Of a DNA stretch of 64,000 nucleotides, positions 33,504 through 42,124 are shown piece after piece (the first letter of the stretch is position 1; every line of letters begins with the position of its first letter). The stretch is taken from positions 62,001-126,000 of the forward strand of contig DAOMNO010000003.1 in NCBI GenBank assembly GCA_035443885.1, written 5' to 3'. Made by a program: the position numbers and the translations under genes. Origin of the DNA: DAOMNO01 sp035443885. GTDB lineage: Bacteria; Planctomycetota; Phycisphaerae; Phycisphaerales; SM1A02. The notes below the pieces were generated by a model that was given only the letters and a program-made list of their open reading frames with translations, ran no database searches and was not told the DNA's origin.

Positions 33504-34202
33504 TCAGGAACCGCGCCCGCCGAGGTACGAACGATCAATGCCCAGCAGAATCTTCAGCGAAGTCGCCACCACGCCGAGTGCGATGCCGATCATGATCGCA
33601 CGCTGACCGGCTGTGTTGAAGACGCCCATGATGATGTCCGTCAGACCCGGCAGCGTGAGCCGTGGATATGCATCGGCGTACCAGCCGGTGAGCATCGTTC
33701 CGGCATAACTGCGGCCAAGCAGAATGATGAATGCTGTGCCGAGCAACAGTCCGGCTTCAAGGTTCTTCGCGCGGAATGCACGGAACGCCGCCGACGCGAC
33801 GTAGAACGCCAGCATCGCAAACATCGTCGCGGTGATGGGCAGAATCGAATTGTCGAAAATCCATTTGAAGACGCCGCCTTCCGTCTCATACGCACCAGAC
33901 CATGCCACGGTCGGGTGATCCGGCGAGGGCGGCACGCCGACCTTCAACAGGCCGACGATCAGCGTCGTGAGAAACGCGCCGAGCGTCACGAGCGAATACC
34001 CCCATCCGGCGCGGCGATCAGAGACTCGCTTAAGGTGCATGCCGAGAATGCTCGCACCGCCAAGCACAAACGCGACCGCTGCGAGAATGTTGAACCACAG
34101 CTCGGCATCTTCTCGCCAGTCCGTCAGTCGAGGCACGAAGATGGCGATCACCATGACGTATCCGGCGACCGCTGCGATGAAAAGTGGAATCGTGCGTTTC
34201 AT
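33504..34202 (-). CDS. Six-helix membrane protein (MutL/DUF6754 cluster)
   Basis: 232 aa, mostly hydrophobic with about six helices (for example 6-23, 37-57, 72-90, 121-141, 152-166, 200-217). The loop after the third helix holds PSPDHPTVAWSGAYETEGGVFKW. The protein has no catalytic motif. AAGGA lies 10 nt before the ATG at 34202. It lies 24 bp after the DUF6754 gene in the same direction and is presumably part of the same membrane assembly. Confidence 0.75.
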   Translation of the reverse strand: MKRTIPLFIAAVAGYVMVIAIFVPRLTDWREDAELWFNILAAVAFVLGGASILGMHLKRVSDRRAGWGYSLVTLGAFLTTLIVGLLKVGVPPSPDHPTVAWSGAYETEGGVFKWIFDNSILPITATMFAMLAFYVASAAFRAFRAKNLEAGLLLGTAFIILLGRSYAGTMLTGWYADAYPRLTLPGLTDIIMGVFNTAGQRAIMIGIALGVVATSLKILLGIDRSYLGGRGS

Positions 34203-34226
34203 GGAATCGTGATCCTTGCCGGAGAC

Positions 34227-35498
34227 TTACTCGCTACCGAGCACATTGAATCGCAGGTAGTTGGTGGCGGCGGCAAGCTGCTCGCTGCCCGTAACGGACG
34301 CCGCCGTCGCCAGTGCGCAACCGATGACGAGCAGAATCGCACCGATGATCTTGCCCGCATCCTGGCCCTTCAGCGTGCCGAGTTGTTCCGGCTCGCCTGA
34401 GAGATACGCCGACGCGGCGAAGAACTCCTCGCCGATGAGTGTGTAATCGCACGCCGCCACGAAGAACGGAAGCTGTGCGGGTTCCGCCGTGCCCGCCACC
34501 TGAATCGCACCGATGGAGTTGCCCGTTTCAGCGAGCATCAGCGATTCAGCAAAGAACGCGCCGAGATAAAAGCACGCTGCGGGCTTCTGCCGCACCATGT
34601 AGCCAGTGAGATACGCCACGTAACCGAACTGCTCGTCCGTTACGTAATAGCTCATGTCATCGTGATACGCATCGGGGCGACCAGCTGCGAGATACGCCGA
34701 CTCCAGCGTTTCGCGTGCCGCCGTCATCACCAGCGATCGCGATGTCGGCACTTCGATCTTTGCGTCGTACTCCGCTGCGGTGCGGCCGATGTGCGCGAGA
34801 ATCGTGATGCCCGCCACCGTCTGAATCTGGTTCATGTCCTGAATGCCGGGCACGAAGAGAATCGGACGACCCATTTCCGTCGCGCGGCCGACAGCTTCAT
34901 CCACCGCTTCAAGGCCCGCGATCTTTCTGATCTTGAGCTGCACGCCCTTCCGCGCGAGATACACGAAATACACGATCCAGAAGCACACCAGCAGCGTAAG
35001 CGGCAGGAACCACGCACGGCGCGTGTCGAAGAGATGAATCGTCGGCCGAACGCCCGCTGCATCACTCATCGCAGGCTGTGATCGAGCGCCGTCTTCCGCC
35101 ACCGCGATGATGCGATAAACATATGACACGCCGCGCGGCAGTTTGCGGTCGTGAAACTCCATCACGGTGCTCGGCTGGGGATTTCCAACCGAGGCGAACT
35201 CGCCGATCGCTGCGTCCGCTCGCTCAATGCGATATTCCTTCACACGGTGCCCTGGCTCGCCGGGCCGATCGTCGGGAGAAAGATTCCAGAACACCTTGAG
35301 TTGCGTGCCGTCGTTGTTTGGCGGAATCTCGATGCGCACGTTGCTCGGCGGCGCGAGCGGCGGAACGTCTATGTCCGCAGCCTGCTGATCCGCAGCATCC
35401 TGCGCGCACACCATCGCAGGCATCAACAACAGCACACACACCGCTGCGAGCCTCATGCAGGGGGACGTTCGGACGTTGAAGCGTTTCGACGTTTCCAT
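34227..35498 (-). CDS. FN3 plus DUF6754 membrane protein
   Basis: 423 aa. A signal peptide (residues ~15-32, CAQ cleavage) leads to a fibronectin type III-like domain at 48-152, a helix at ~162-181, and then the DUF6754 core. Core sequences include 'AVGRATEMGRPILFVPGIQDM', 'TVAGITILAHIGRTAAEYDAKI', 'YHDDMSYYVTDEQFGYVAYLTGYMVRQKPAACFYLGAFFAES' and 'PFFVAACDYTLIGEEFFAASAYLS'. A second hydrophobic region lies near 385-405. The core resembles a cytoplasmic enzyme-like or sensor-like domain, but DUF6754 has no known activity. The ATG at 35498 is favoured by a GAAGGG ribosome site 9 nt upstream and lies 6 nt from the preceding stop. Confidence 0.82.
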   Translation of the reverse strand: METSKRFNVRTSPCMRLAAVCVLLLMPAMVCAQDAADQQAADIDVPPLAPPSNVRIEIPPNNDGTQLKVFWNLSPDDRPGEPGHRVKEYRIERADAAIGEFASVGNPQPSTVMEFHDRKLPRGVSYVYRIIAVAEDGARSQPAMSDAAGVRPTIHLFDTRRAWFLPLTLLVCFWIVYFVYLARKGVQLKIRKIAGLEAVDEAVGRATEMGRPILFVPGIQDMNQIQTVAGITILAHIGRTAAEYDAKIEVPTSRSLVMTAARETLESAYLAAGRPDAYHDDMSYYVTDEQFGYVAYLTGYMVRQKPAACFYLGAFFAESLMLAETGNSIGAIQVAGTAEPAQLPFFVAACDYTLIGEEFFAASAYLSGEPEQLGTLKGQDAGKIIGAILLVIGCALATAASVTGSEQLAAATNYLRFNVLGSE

Positions 35499-35504
35499 GC
35501 GGCG

Positions 35505-36632
35505 TTACCCTTCGATGAGTTCCACATTCGCTCGTGGAACGATGACAGTCTCACCGGAATCGAACTTCACTTCAAGCACGCGGGCCTTCGAACCGGAACC
35601 GAGCACGTGCTGCTGGGGCGGCAGGTTGTGAACGCTGCCGATCAATCCAAAGTATGGGTCGCGGATGATTCGCACGGGCCGACCAATTTCCAACAGGCCG
35701 CCCTCGACGTTCGATTCCGGCTCTCGCCTGAGTTCTTCCTGCGAAAGCGGAATGACGATTTCAGGCCGCATGACGCCCGCACGAATCTGTGTGGCGCCGT
35801 TGATCGACGCATCGTGTCCCTTGCGCGATTCGAGCAGCTTGAACGTCCGCTCCGCCATAGCGATCTCGCCGAACCCTTCCGTGATGACGAGCGTGAGGCC
35901 GACCCGCTCCGAACCGGTGATGGCGACGCCGAGGTCGTAGCCGAGAAACTCCTTGAGGTCCTGGTCGTCGATGCCGCCCGCGATGACCCCTGCCGCGCCG
36001 ACCTTCACCGCCTTACGGATCGCTGTGTCCGTTACACGCGCACCGCCAACGACGATGCAATCTTTCATGTCGGGTGTGATGAGGTCTTCAGTCAGTTCAT
36101 GCTCGTGGCTGACGCATGCCATGCGTATCGTGCCGAACGCCTCGCCACCGATGCCGAAGATGCCCTGAATGAGCGACACTTCAGACTCAATGACGCACCC
36201 TTCGCGCGGCAGCACTTCCACCACGCGGCCGGTGAGATACGCTCGCACTGATATCGGCAGCGAAGGCCCGCGAATGATGACCTGACCGGTTACGTTCGAG
36301 ATCGTTTCAACGGTCCCGGCCACTTTCGATTTGTATTCTGTCTTGAAGAGGCCGAAGACGCCTTTGGTACGTGCCAATGCTTCGCCAACTTCGATGGGGT
36401 CGCCTTCCTTCTTGAGCATGCACTCGTGCACATCGGAAGGCGGCATGGAGAGGATATTCGCCATGTTGAGCGGGTTCACATCGCCGGGCATGTGCGTCTC
36501 CGCCACGCTGTCGCGCGAGTTCACATGATCGCCCACTTTGACGAGCACATGGCCTGAGATGGGCAGAATTCGCCTCACGCGATGCGTGATGCGGTTGGTG
36601 ACTTTCAATCCGGGGGTGTATGCCTGTGCCAT
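35505..36632 (-). CDS. RnfC-like barrel-sandwich and KOW-motif protein
   Basis: 375 aa from the ATG at 36632 (a TTG at 36638 is also in frame). Residues ~15-110 read as a barrel-sandwich hybrid of the RnfC/lipoyl type: 'HVLVKVGDHVNSRDSVAETHMPGDV' and 'LARTKGVFGLFKTEYKSKVAGTVETI'. The middle has 'VVGGARVTDTAIRKAVKVGAAGVIAGGIDDQDLKEFLG', a Rossmann-like or helical-repeat segment. The last ~60 residues hold a KOW/SH3-like barrel ('RPVRIIRDPYFGLIGSVHNLPPQQHVLGSG'). No cysteine cluster for iron-sulfur is present, unlike RnfC. No signal peptide, so likely cytosolic, next to the MutL ATPase gene 60 bp upstream. Confidence 0.75.
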   Translation of the reverse strand: MAQAYTPGLKVTNRITHRVRRILPISGHVLVKVGDHVNSRDSVAETHMPGDVNPLNMANILSMPPSDVHECMLKKEGDPIEVGEALARTKGVFGLFKTEYKSKVAGTVETISNVTGQVIIRGPSLPISVRAYLTGRVVEVLPREGCVIESEVSLIQGIFGIGGEAFGTIRMACVSHEHELTEDLITPDMKDCIVVGGARVTDTAIRKAVKVGAAGVIAGGIDDQDLKEFLGYDLGVAITGSERVGLTLVITEGFGEIAMAERTFKLLESRKGHDASINGATQIRAGVMRPEIVIPLSQEELRREPESNVEGGLLEIGRPVRIIRDPYFGLIGSVHNLPPQQHVLGSGSKARVLEVKFDSGETVIVPRANVELIEG

Positions 36633-36698
36633 GATCAAGCCTGTTGTAGAACGTGCACTGTGAACACGATTGCCGATGCACGATGAACCTGCCGCGCG

Positions 36699-38522
36699 TT
36701 ACGAGTCTGGATAGAGATTGAGCGTCTTCACCCATTTCCCCATCGTCGCCTGGCACGCACTGCGTTCTTCCGGCAGCGCGAGCGGGCGGCCTCGACCGTC
36801 GAGAATCAAGCCAACGGTTCCCCCCTTCGCTGTTCGTTTGACGGCTTTGCCAGGCCCTGCACCGAAGTCGAACCCACGCGCCGGTTCGATCGAAACCGTC
36901 GCTGTTTCGCCGGGGCCGAGCGGCAGCAACTTCAGTTCGCCGAATGCGATCTCGCCCTTCTCGTTCAGCGTTGATCCTTCAATCGCGTAAGTGAAGCACG
37001 GCTTGCCGGGTTTGCCCAACCCCTTTGCTGCGACGCACGTGCCGAGATAGATCAGGCAGTCGCGTTCAAAGACTTCAAGCGCAGCCTGCGGGTGCACTTC
37101 CGCCAGCACGCCGAGGTGAGGCATCATGAAGATCGAGTCTTTAGCCAGTGTGGTGAAGCCTTCCGGCTCAAACGCATCGATCAGCATCATCGCCGTCTGA
37201 TGCATTCGTGGAGCGTGGGAGAGCACACCGCCCGATGCAACGAGCAGATCGAGCGTCATGTTGTTGACGATGGACTGGCCGCCGACTTCCTGGCTGAAGG
37301 TATCGCCCACGGTGCGCTGCTGCTGCACACCCTTGAGCGTGGTCGCGAATTCCTTGTGCTGGATGTACGCCAGCCGCAGTGCTTCCCGCGCGACAGCCTG
37401 CTCAAACACAAGCGCTTCCTGCGTCTGCGGAATCGTCGTCGGGCGGATCATCTTGTTCTTCACACGGTTGCGCAGTTCTCGCTCGTCCATATCGAAGTGC
37501 ACCCATCGCAGCACGTTGGCCATGCCTGCTTCTGCGCACACGTTCGAGATGGAATAGCTCATGCCGAGGTTCGCGCTGACGGTGCGGTTAAACACCTTGC
37601 CATTGCCTTCGGGATCGAACACGGAGAACACGTCGGTGGTCGCCCCGCCGATATCAACGCCGACGACGTTGATGTTCTGCCGCTCTGCGATGGTCTGCAG
37701 GATGTTGCCCACCGCGCCGGGCGTGGGCATGATCGGCGCGTGCGTCCATCCCATCAGCTTGTCGTAGCCGGGCGCGTGCGCCATCACGTGCTCAAGGAAC
37801 ATGTCGTGAATCGCATCCCGCGCCGGGCCGAGGTTCTCACGCTCCAGCACGGGCCGAAGATTCTCGACAATCTTGAGATCAATCGACTCATCAAACACTT
37901 TGGCGATCAGCGGGCCTGCATCCTTATTGCCCGCGTAGATCAGCGGCATGGTGTATTCCGTGCCGAAACGCGGCTGCGGCTTCGCGGGGGCGATCAACTC
38001 TGCAATCTGAACGACCTGCGTCGTATTGCCGCCGTCCGTGCCGCCCGAAACCAGAATCATGTCCGGCCTCAGTTCGCGAATGCGTTGAATCTGCTCATGC
38101 GGGCGGCGTTTGTCATTCGACGCGATCACGTCCATCACGATCGCGCCCGCGCCGAGCGCAGCGCGTTTCGCGCTTGCTGCGGTCATTTCCGCCACTACAC
38201 CAGCCACCATCATCTGCAAACCACCGCCTGCGGACGACGTTGAAATATAGATGTCGCAGCCGTCCTTCCCCTTCGCCGGGTGAATGATGCGGCCGTTTTC
38301 ATCCACCAGTTTGCGCCCCGCCAGTTCCGCCACTTCCGTTACGGCGTTCACCACGCCGATGGTTACATCCGCGAATGGCTCTTCCACCGTTGTTGGCGCT
38401 TCGCCTCGATGCGTCTGGCGATAGACGCCATCGACCTTCTCAATCAGAATCGCCTTGGTGGTGGTCGAGCCGCAGTCCGTAGCGAGGATGACGTTGATGC
38501 TGTTGGGATCGAGTGACTTCAT
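36699..38522 (-). CDS. MutL/GlmL-type ASKHA-fold ATPase
   Basis: 607 aa. Phosphate-1 motif DCGSTTTK at residues 16-23, SGGTDGG at 159-165, phosphate-2 motif VDIGGATTD at 289-297 and a possible adenosine loop LLVASGGVLSHAP near 430. The family (MutL, PF13941) is named after a protein encoded beside glutamate mutase, where it may reactivate the B12 enzyme. Here no mutase subunit gene is nearby, so that role is not supported by context. It is longer than the ~460-residue mutase-linked members. Co-directional with the RnfC-like and DUF6754 genes. Confidence 0.85.
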   Translation of the reverse strand: MKSLDPNSINVILATDCGSTTTKAILIEKVDGVYRQTHRGEAPTTVEEPFADVTIGVVNAVTEVAELAGRKLVDENGRIIHPAKGKDGCDIYISTSSAGGGLQMMVAGVVAEMTAASAKRAALGAGAIVMDVIASNDKRRPHEQIQRIRELRPDMILVSGGTDGGNTTQVVQIAELIAPAKPQPRFGTEYTMPLIYAGNKDAGPLIAKVFDESIDLKIVENLRPVLERENLGPARDAIHDMFLEHVMAHAPGYDKLMGWTHAPIMPTPGAVGNILQTIAERQNINVVGVDIGGATTDVFSVFDPEGNGKVFNRTVSANLGMSYSISNVCAEAGMANVLRWVHFDMDERELRNRVKNKMIRPTTIPQTQEALVFEQAVAREALRLAYIQHKEFATTLKGVQQQRTVGDTFSQEVGGQSIVNNMTLDLLVASGGVLSHAPRMHQTAMMLIDAFEPEGFTTLAKDSIFMMPHLGVLAEVHPQAALEVFERDCLIYLGTCVAAKGLGKPGKPCFTYAIEGSTLNEKGEIAFGELKLLPLGPGETATVSIEPARGFDFGAGPGKAVKRTAKGGTVGLILDGRGRPLALPEERSACQATMGKWVKTLNLYPDS

Positions 38523-38562
38523 GGAAACACAGTTTCAGCAGGCAGAGTTCAGTTGACAGTGG

Positions 38563-38943
38563 TCAGGGCATCGGTCCGGGCAATGTATCGCTTGGTTGTT
38601 GCGGTGCGTTCTGGTGCGCTTCTTCTGCGTGGGTCATTTCAGCTTCAAGCTGTTCCATGCGGCGGCAGATGTAATCCACTGCGCCGCGATGCTCAAGAAA
38701 CAGCGCGAATGCGTGATACTCGCGCGTGTCCAGCAACGCCGACACCGCTGGGCGGAAAAAGTGCATCACATGCGCGCCGATGTAGTTCAGCGGGCGCGAT
38801 ATCTCCAGCATCATGAGGCCCGGCGTGGTGAGATGCTTTCGCACCATCCAGCGGCAGAGTCGATCAACAATCTCCTTCTGCTCATCGGTCGGCGCAAGAT
38901 CGGATGGTTTCTCGATCGCGAAAGCGTGTTTCAGCCATTTCAT
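38563..38943 (-). CDS. Small cytosolic protein of the MutL/DUF6754 cluster
   Basis: 126 aa from the ATG at 38943, which overlaps the upstream stop (ATGA at 38940-38943). Sequence: helical, with 'IVDRLCRWMVRKHLTTPGLMMLEISRPLNYIGAHVMHF' and 'YHAFALFLEHRGAVDYICRRMEQLEAEM'. No signal or membrane segment except a weak hydrophobic patch, and an acidic tail. Not recognised; its conserved-looking hydrophobic core and its position suggest it is a cluster-specific adaptor. Confidence 0.65.
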   Translation of the reverse strand: MKWLKHAFAIEKPSDLAPTDEQKEIVDRLCRWMVRKHLTTPGLMMLEISRPLNYIGAHVMHFFRPAVSALLDTREYHAFALFLEHRGAVDYICRRMEQLEAEMTHAEEAHQNAPQQPSDTLPGPMP

Positions 38944-39398
38944 GTCGTCGCCCCCCATTCCGCTGCCGCACGCATTTTCGCCAGCCGATCTTCAATGCAG
39001 GCGACAACCGCATCGCGATCTTCACTGAAGAGAAGATGCATACCGCTGAACGCATCCATGCGCGACGGCCTGACACGGCGAGAGAGATAGCCGCCGTACT
39101 GATCGTGCGCAAATCGCCGAATTTCATCCCATCGCATTCGCACGGTTCGCAGCGGATATCGCGCCACGATGGCTTCCTCGTCAATCGAGAAGCGGCTTGG
39201 GAAGAAGAACCGATTGAGCGCAAGCACAAGCACGATCAACGCGACAACGCCCCAGTACGCACTCTCCCCGATTGTTGCGATCCCCACCGACGCGACCAGC
39301 ACCGCAAGTGAAGCGAGCGCAGCACGGCCAAGTCGCTCAGCAGCGGGGTGCGCGCGCCATGCGATGATCTCAACCGGTTGGGTCGTCGCGTCATGCAT
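38940..39398 (-). CDS. Two-helix PH-like membrane protein, first cluster gene
   Basis: 152 aa from the ATG at 39398 (a GTG at 39422 is an alternative start). Two adjacent hydrophobic segments (LASLAVLVASVGIATIG and YWGVVALIVLVLALNRFFF) precede a ~90-residue domain with the bacterial PH-like pattern 'RFSIDEEAIVARYPLRTVRMRWDEIRRFAHDQYG', ending in a helix. Such YdbT/bPH2-like proteins are membrane-associated with unknown roles. It is the first gene of the cluster and overlaps the next by four bases. Confidence 0.7.
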   Translation of the reverse strand: MHDATTQPVEIIAWRAHPAAERLGRAALASLAVLVASVGIATIGESAYWGVVALIVLVLALNRFFFPSRFSIDEEAIVARYPLRTVRMRWDEIRRFAHDQYGGYLSRRVRPSRMDAFSGMHLLFSEDRDAVVACIEDRLAKMRAAAEWGATT

Positions 39399-39517
39399 CG
39401 TTGTGGCGTTGCTTTCAAACACTGGTGAGCCTGTAGCTTAGCGGAACCCTGCCCATCGTGGAACCGACACGGCTTCGCTTCGCGGATTCCCTTGTTTTCC
39501 AGTTTGCAGAGAGCACT

Positions 39518-40290
39518 TCACACGATGACGCTCGTCGTCGCAGCGTCCAGCCATACTTCACCTTCCACCGACCGAACCAGCAAACCGCGCGAAGGTTGCA
39601 CTCGCAGCACTTCACCCTGCACGATTCCAGCGGGAGTCCTGAACACTGTGATTGAACCGCTCAGCGCATCGCGTGAAGCAAACGCTTCCGCCAGCGCGTC
39701 CTCATCCATTGCCAGCGCGTTTGTCATACTGCGAAGCAGCCACTTAATCACCGTCACGCGGCTGATCGATCCGGCGCGATCCGCAGGAAGAAGCTGCGCC
39801 ACACTCACCGCACGATCGCCCAGTGATGCAGGCCAGCTCAGTTGACCGACATTGATGCCCACGCCCACCATCNNNNNNNNNNGCCAGACTGCTCAATGAG
39901 CACGCCCGCCAGTTTGCGCCCATCAACAACGACATCATTAGGCCATTTGATCCCCACGCGAGCACCCATCACGGCTTCGACTGCGCATGCCGCTGCAATC
40001 GCGCCGATCGTCGCCAGTTGCTCCGTTGCTCTCAGCGACCTGCAATCCACCACCATCGTTACGGCGACACCTGCATCTACGGTATCCGCCCATGCGCGGC
40101 CCAGCCGGCCGCGTCCAGCGGTCTGCCTGCCTGCCGTAACCACATCACCGGGCTGCGCGCCAAACCGCTTCGCCGCGTCTTGTGTTGAATCCGTCTCGCG
40201 CAGCACGATGATGCGCCGCAGCGGCCCGTTGATCTCATCCAGCACCGATTGCAGATGATCGGGCCATGATGCAAGTTCATCGCCTGCCAT
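39518..40290 (-). CDS. birA: Biotin-protein ligase, interrupted by a sequence gap
   Basis: Two frames of one gene flank the 10-N gap (39873-39882). The 5' part carries LRETDSTQDAAKRFG, TAGRQTAGRGRLGRAW and IKWPNDVVVDGRKLAGVLIEQSG; the 3' part carries VGVGINVG and a C-terminal SH3-like domain (GSITVFRTPAGIVQGEV). These are the ATP/biotin and catalytic motifs of BirA/BPL, in the right order. Because 773 bases is not a multiple of three, the true gap is not 10 bases. There is no N-terminal HTH domain, so it is a class I ligase. It starts 7 bp after the nadC stop. Function: biotinylation of acetyl-CoA carboxylase carrier protein. Confidence 0.85.
39873..39882. other. Assembly gap (10 Ns)
   Basis: A run of ten N between the two parts of birA. 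A round number such as 10 is a placeholder, not a measured length, and the reading frame does not match across it. Confidence 0.98.
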
Positions 40291-40297
40291 CATGCAC

Positions 40298-41242
40298 TCA
40301 CCCCGCCACCGCCTCGACATCCAGTGCGAGATCAAGCCACGGCGCGCCATGCGTGATCGCGCCGACGCTGATGCGATCAACGCCCGTCTCTGCTACGGCA
40401 CGCACGTTCTCAAGCGACACGCCACCTGATGCTTCCAGCAGCATGGTTGCTGACGCGGCATCCCTCATCGCGACTGCATCTCGCAATACATCGGGCATCA
40501 TGTTGTCCAGCAGCACGATGTCGATTAATCCCACTTCGATGGAAAGCACTTCCCTAAGCTGCTCCAGTGTGTCCACTTCCACCTCAACGAATCGTACATC
40601 GTGCTTTTCTCGCAAGGTTCTCGCAGCGTTGCAAAGCTCTTCAGCAAGAGCTTCAACGGGAATGTGCGCCAGATGATTGTCCTTGAACAACGCCGCGTCA
40701 TGCAGGCCGAGGCGATGCAGCGTGCCGCCGCCGCATCGCACCGCGTATTTCTCCAATGCGCGCAGGCCAGGCGTGGTCTTGCGCGTATCACAAATCACGG
40801 CGCGCGTACCCACGATCGCTTCCACATATCGCTTTGTCATCGTCGCGATCCCGCTCAATCGACCAAGCAGATTCAGCATGGTGCGTTCCAGAGCCAGCAG
40901 ATCGCGAAGCGGCATCCTCAGTCGCGCAAGTGCATCACCCGGTTGGCACGAGTTCCCGTCCGAAGCCGCCACATCACATTTGTCGCACCGCTCGAACCGA
41001 TGGGCGATGCACTCCACCAGCGCGAGGCCAGCCACAACGCCAGCTGACCGCGCGACGATTGAACCCTCGCCGACGCGATCCGCCGGGATGATGCTTCGCG
41101 AGGTGATGTCGCCCGCCATGCCGAGGTCTTCCTCGAACGCCAGATCAAGCAGCCGCTCCACCCCGCCGCCGGGCGACGCGGGACCGGTGAGGCTCTCCAA
41201 GAGTTCCGGCAGGCTCATCGCGTTGAGATCAGGAAGCGACAT
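40298..41242 (-). CDS. nadC: Nicotinate-nucleotide pyrophosphorylase (carboxylating)
   Basis: 314 aa, cytosolic. Makes NaMN from quinolinate and PRPP in NAD synthesis. Signatures: EDLGMAGDITSRSIIP, TLLNLLGRLSGIATMTKRYVEAI-type helix, CDTRKTTPGLRALEKYAVRCGGG, HRLGLHDAALFKDNHL, EVEVDTLEQL, VLLDNMMPD and EASGGVSLENVR with RISVGAITH. Divergent from the queuosine transporter gene across 36 bp. Its ATG has TACACT 9 nt upstream. birA follows in the same direction. Confidence 0.95.
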   Translation of the reverse strand: MSLPDLNAMSLPELLESLTGPASPGGGVERLLDLAFEEDLGMAGDITSRSIIPADRVGEGSIVARSAGVVAGLALVECIAHRFERCDKCDVAASDGNSCQPGDALARLRMPLRDLLALERTMLNLLGRLSGIATMTKRYVEAIVGTRAVICDTRKTTPGLRALEKYAVRCGGGTLHRLGLHDAALFKDNHLAHIPVEALAEELCNAARTLREKHDVRFVEVEVDTLEQLREVLSIEVGLIDIVLLDNMMPDVLRDAVAMRDAASATMLLEASGGVSLENVRAVAETGVDRISVGAITHGAPWLDLALDVEAVAG

Positions 41243-41278
41243 CAGTGCGACAGTGTACCCACAGGGTATGCTGCGCGA

Positions 41279-42124
41279 ATGCCGACCAACGTCTCGCCGC
41301 AGCCATCCCCCGCCGTGCGTCTACACCCAATTGAGGCTTCGCATCTTCACGCCCGGCGCGAGCGCGTGTTCCTCGTCATTGCGGGCCTTTTCCTTGGCTC
41401 GCTCACGATGCTCAACATCCTCGGCGTTACGCGCTTCATCAAGCTGCTGACGATCGAAAGGCCGGATGCGTCCGATCTTATCTTCGCCGTGGCGGTCGGT
41501 GTTCTGCCGTATCCCATCACATTCCTTTGCACGGATTTCATCAGCGAGCTGTACGGCCGCGCGAGGGCCAACGCCGTGGTGTGGACGGGATTGCTCCTGA
41601 ACATCTGGGTGGTGTTCATTTTATGGATCGGCGGCGCAATGCCGGGCTTTGAACAGATTGATCCCGCAACCGGCGAGATCGTGCGCGACGCAGCCGGGCG
41701 GCTTCCTGTCTTCTTCGAGGTGCGAGCGCTCGCCTTCGGCGCCGTGGCGGCGTCCATGGCAGCGTATCTCGCAGCGCAGCTCTGCGATGTGTATGTGTTC
41801 CACTTCTGGAAGAAGCTCACCAATGGCAAACACCTCTGGCTGCGCAACAACGGCTCAACCGTCGTGAGCCAACTGGTTGACACCGTCGCTGTCATCAGCA
41901 TCACCTACATCGTCGGCGGGCTGGCGGGCGTCATCGACGAATCAACTCCAATCATGCCTCAACTGATCCTGCTGATGGCGACCGGCTACGCCTTCAAATT
42001 CTGCTGCGCCATGCTCGACACCATTCCGTTCTACCTCGGCGTGAAGTGGCTCAGTGCGTACCTTCAAATCGACCCGCATGCGGAGCACGCAGCGGACATC
42101 GAAGAAACGCAGCTCACACGTTGA
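41279..42124 (+). CDS. Queuosine precursor transporter (VUT/YhhQ family)
   Basis: 281 aa, six or seven helices. Vitamin uptake transporter family with VGVLPYPITFLCTDFISELYGR, the two-helix 'AQLCDVYVFHFWKKLTNGKHLWLRNNGSTVVSQLVDTV' region and GYAFKFCCAMLDTIPFYLGVKW. The FCTDxxSE(L/I)YG and NxxSTxxSQxxDT motifs mark the queuosine-precursor group. TATGCT (41267-41272) ends 6 nt before the ATG, without a ribosome site. The 3' end overlaps metH by 11 bp in convergent orientation. Confidence 0.87.
   Translation: MPTNVSPQPSPAVRLHPIEASHLHARRERVFLVIAGLFLGSLTMLNILGVTRFIKLLTIERPDASDLIFAVAVGVLPYPITFLCTDFISELYGRARANAVVWTGLLLNIWVVFILWIGGAMPGFEQIDPATGEIVRDAAGRLPVFFEVRALAFGAVAASMAAYLAAQLCDVYVFHFWKKLTNGKHLWLRNNGSTVVSQLVDTVAVISITYIVGGLAGVIDESTPIMPQLILLMATGYAFKFCCAMLDTIPFYLGVKWLSAYLQIDPHAEHAADIEETQLTR

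Noticed and set aside
32670..34400. 576-codon plus-strand open frame
   Set aside because: It runs antisense through three minus-strand membrane protein genes with clear helices and ribosome sites. It has an Arg/His-rich composition and no recognisable domain, as expected for a shadow frame in GC-rich DNA.
37092..38243. 383-codon plus-strand open frame
   Set aside because: Antisense to the MutL ATPase gene, whose two phosphate motifs are in order. No domain and His/Arg-rich, so a shadow.
36699..38522. Reading the MutL protein as part of a glutamate mutase system
   Set aside because: No glmS/glmE (mutE/mutS) genes are in the neighbourhood and the protein is longer than mutase-linked members. 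metH, a B12 enzyme, lies more than 3 kb away on an unrelated operon.
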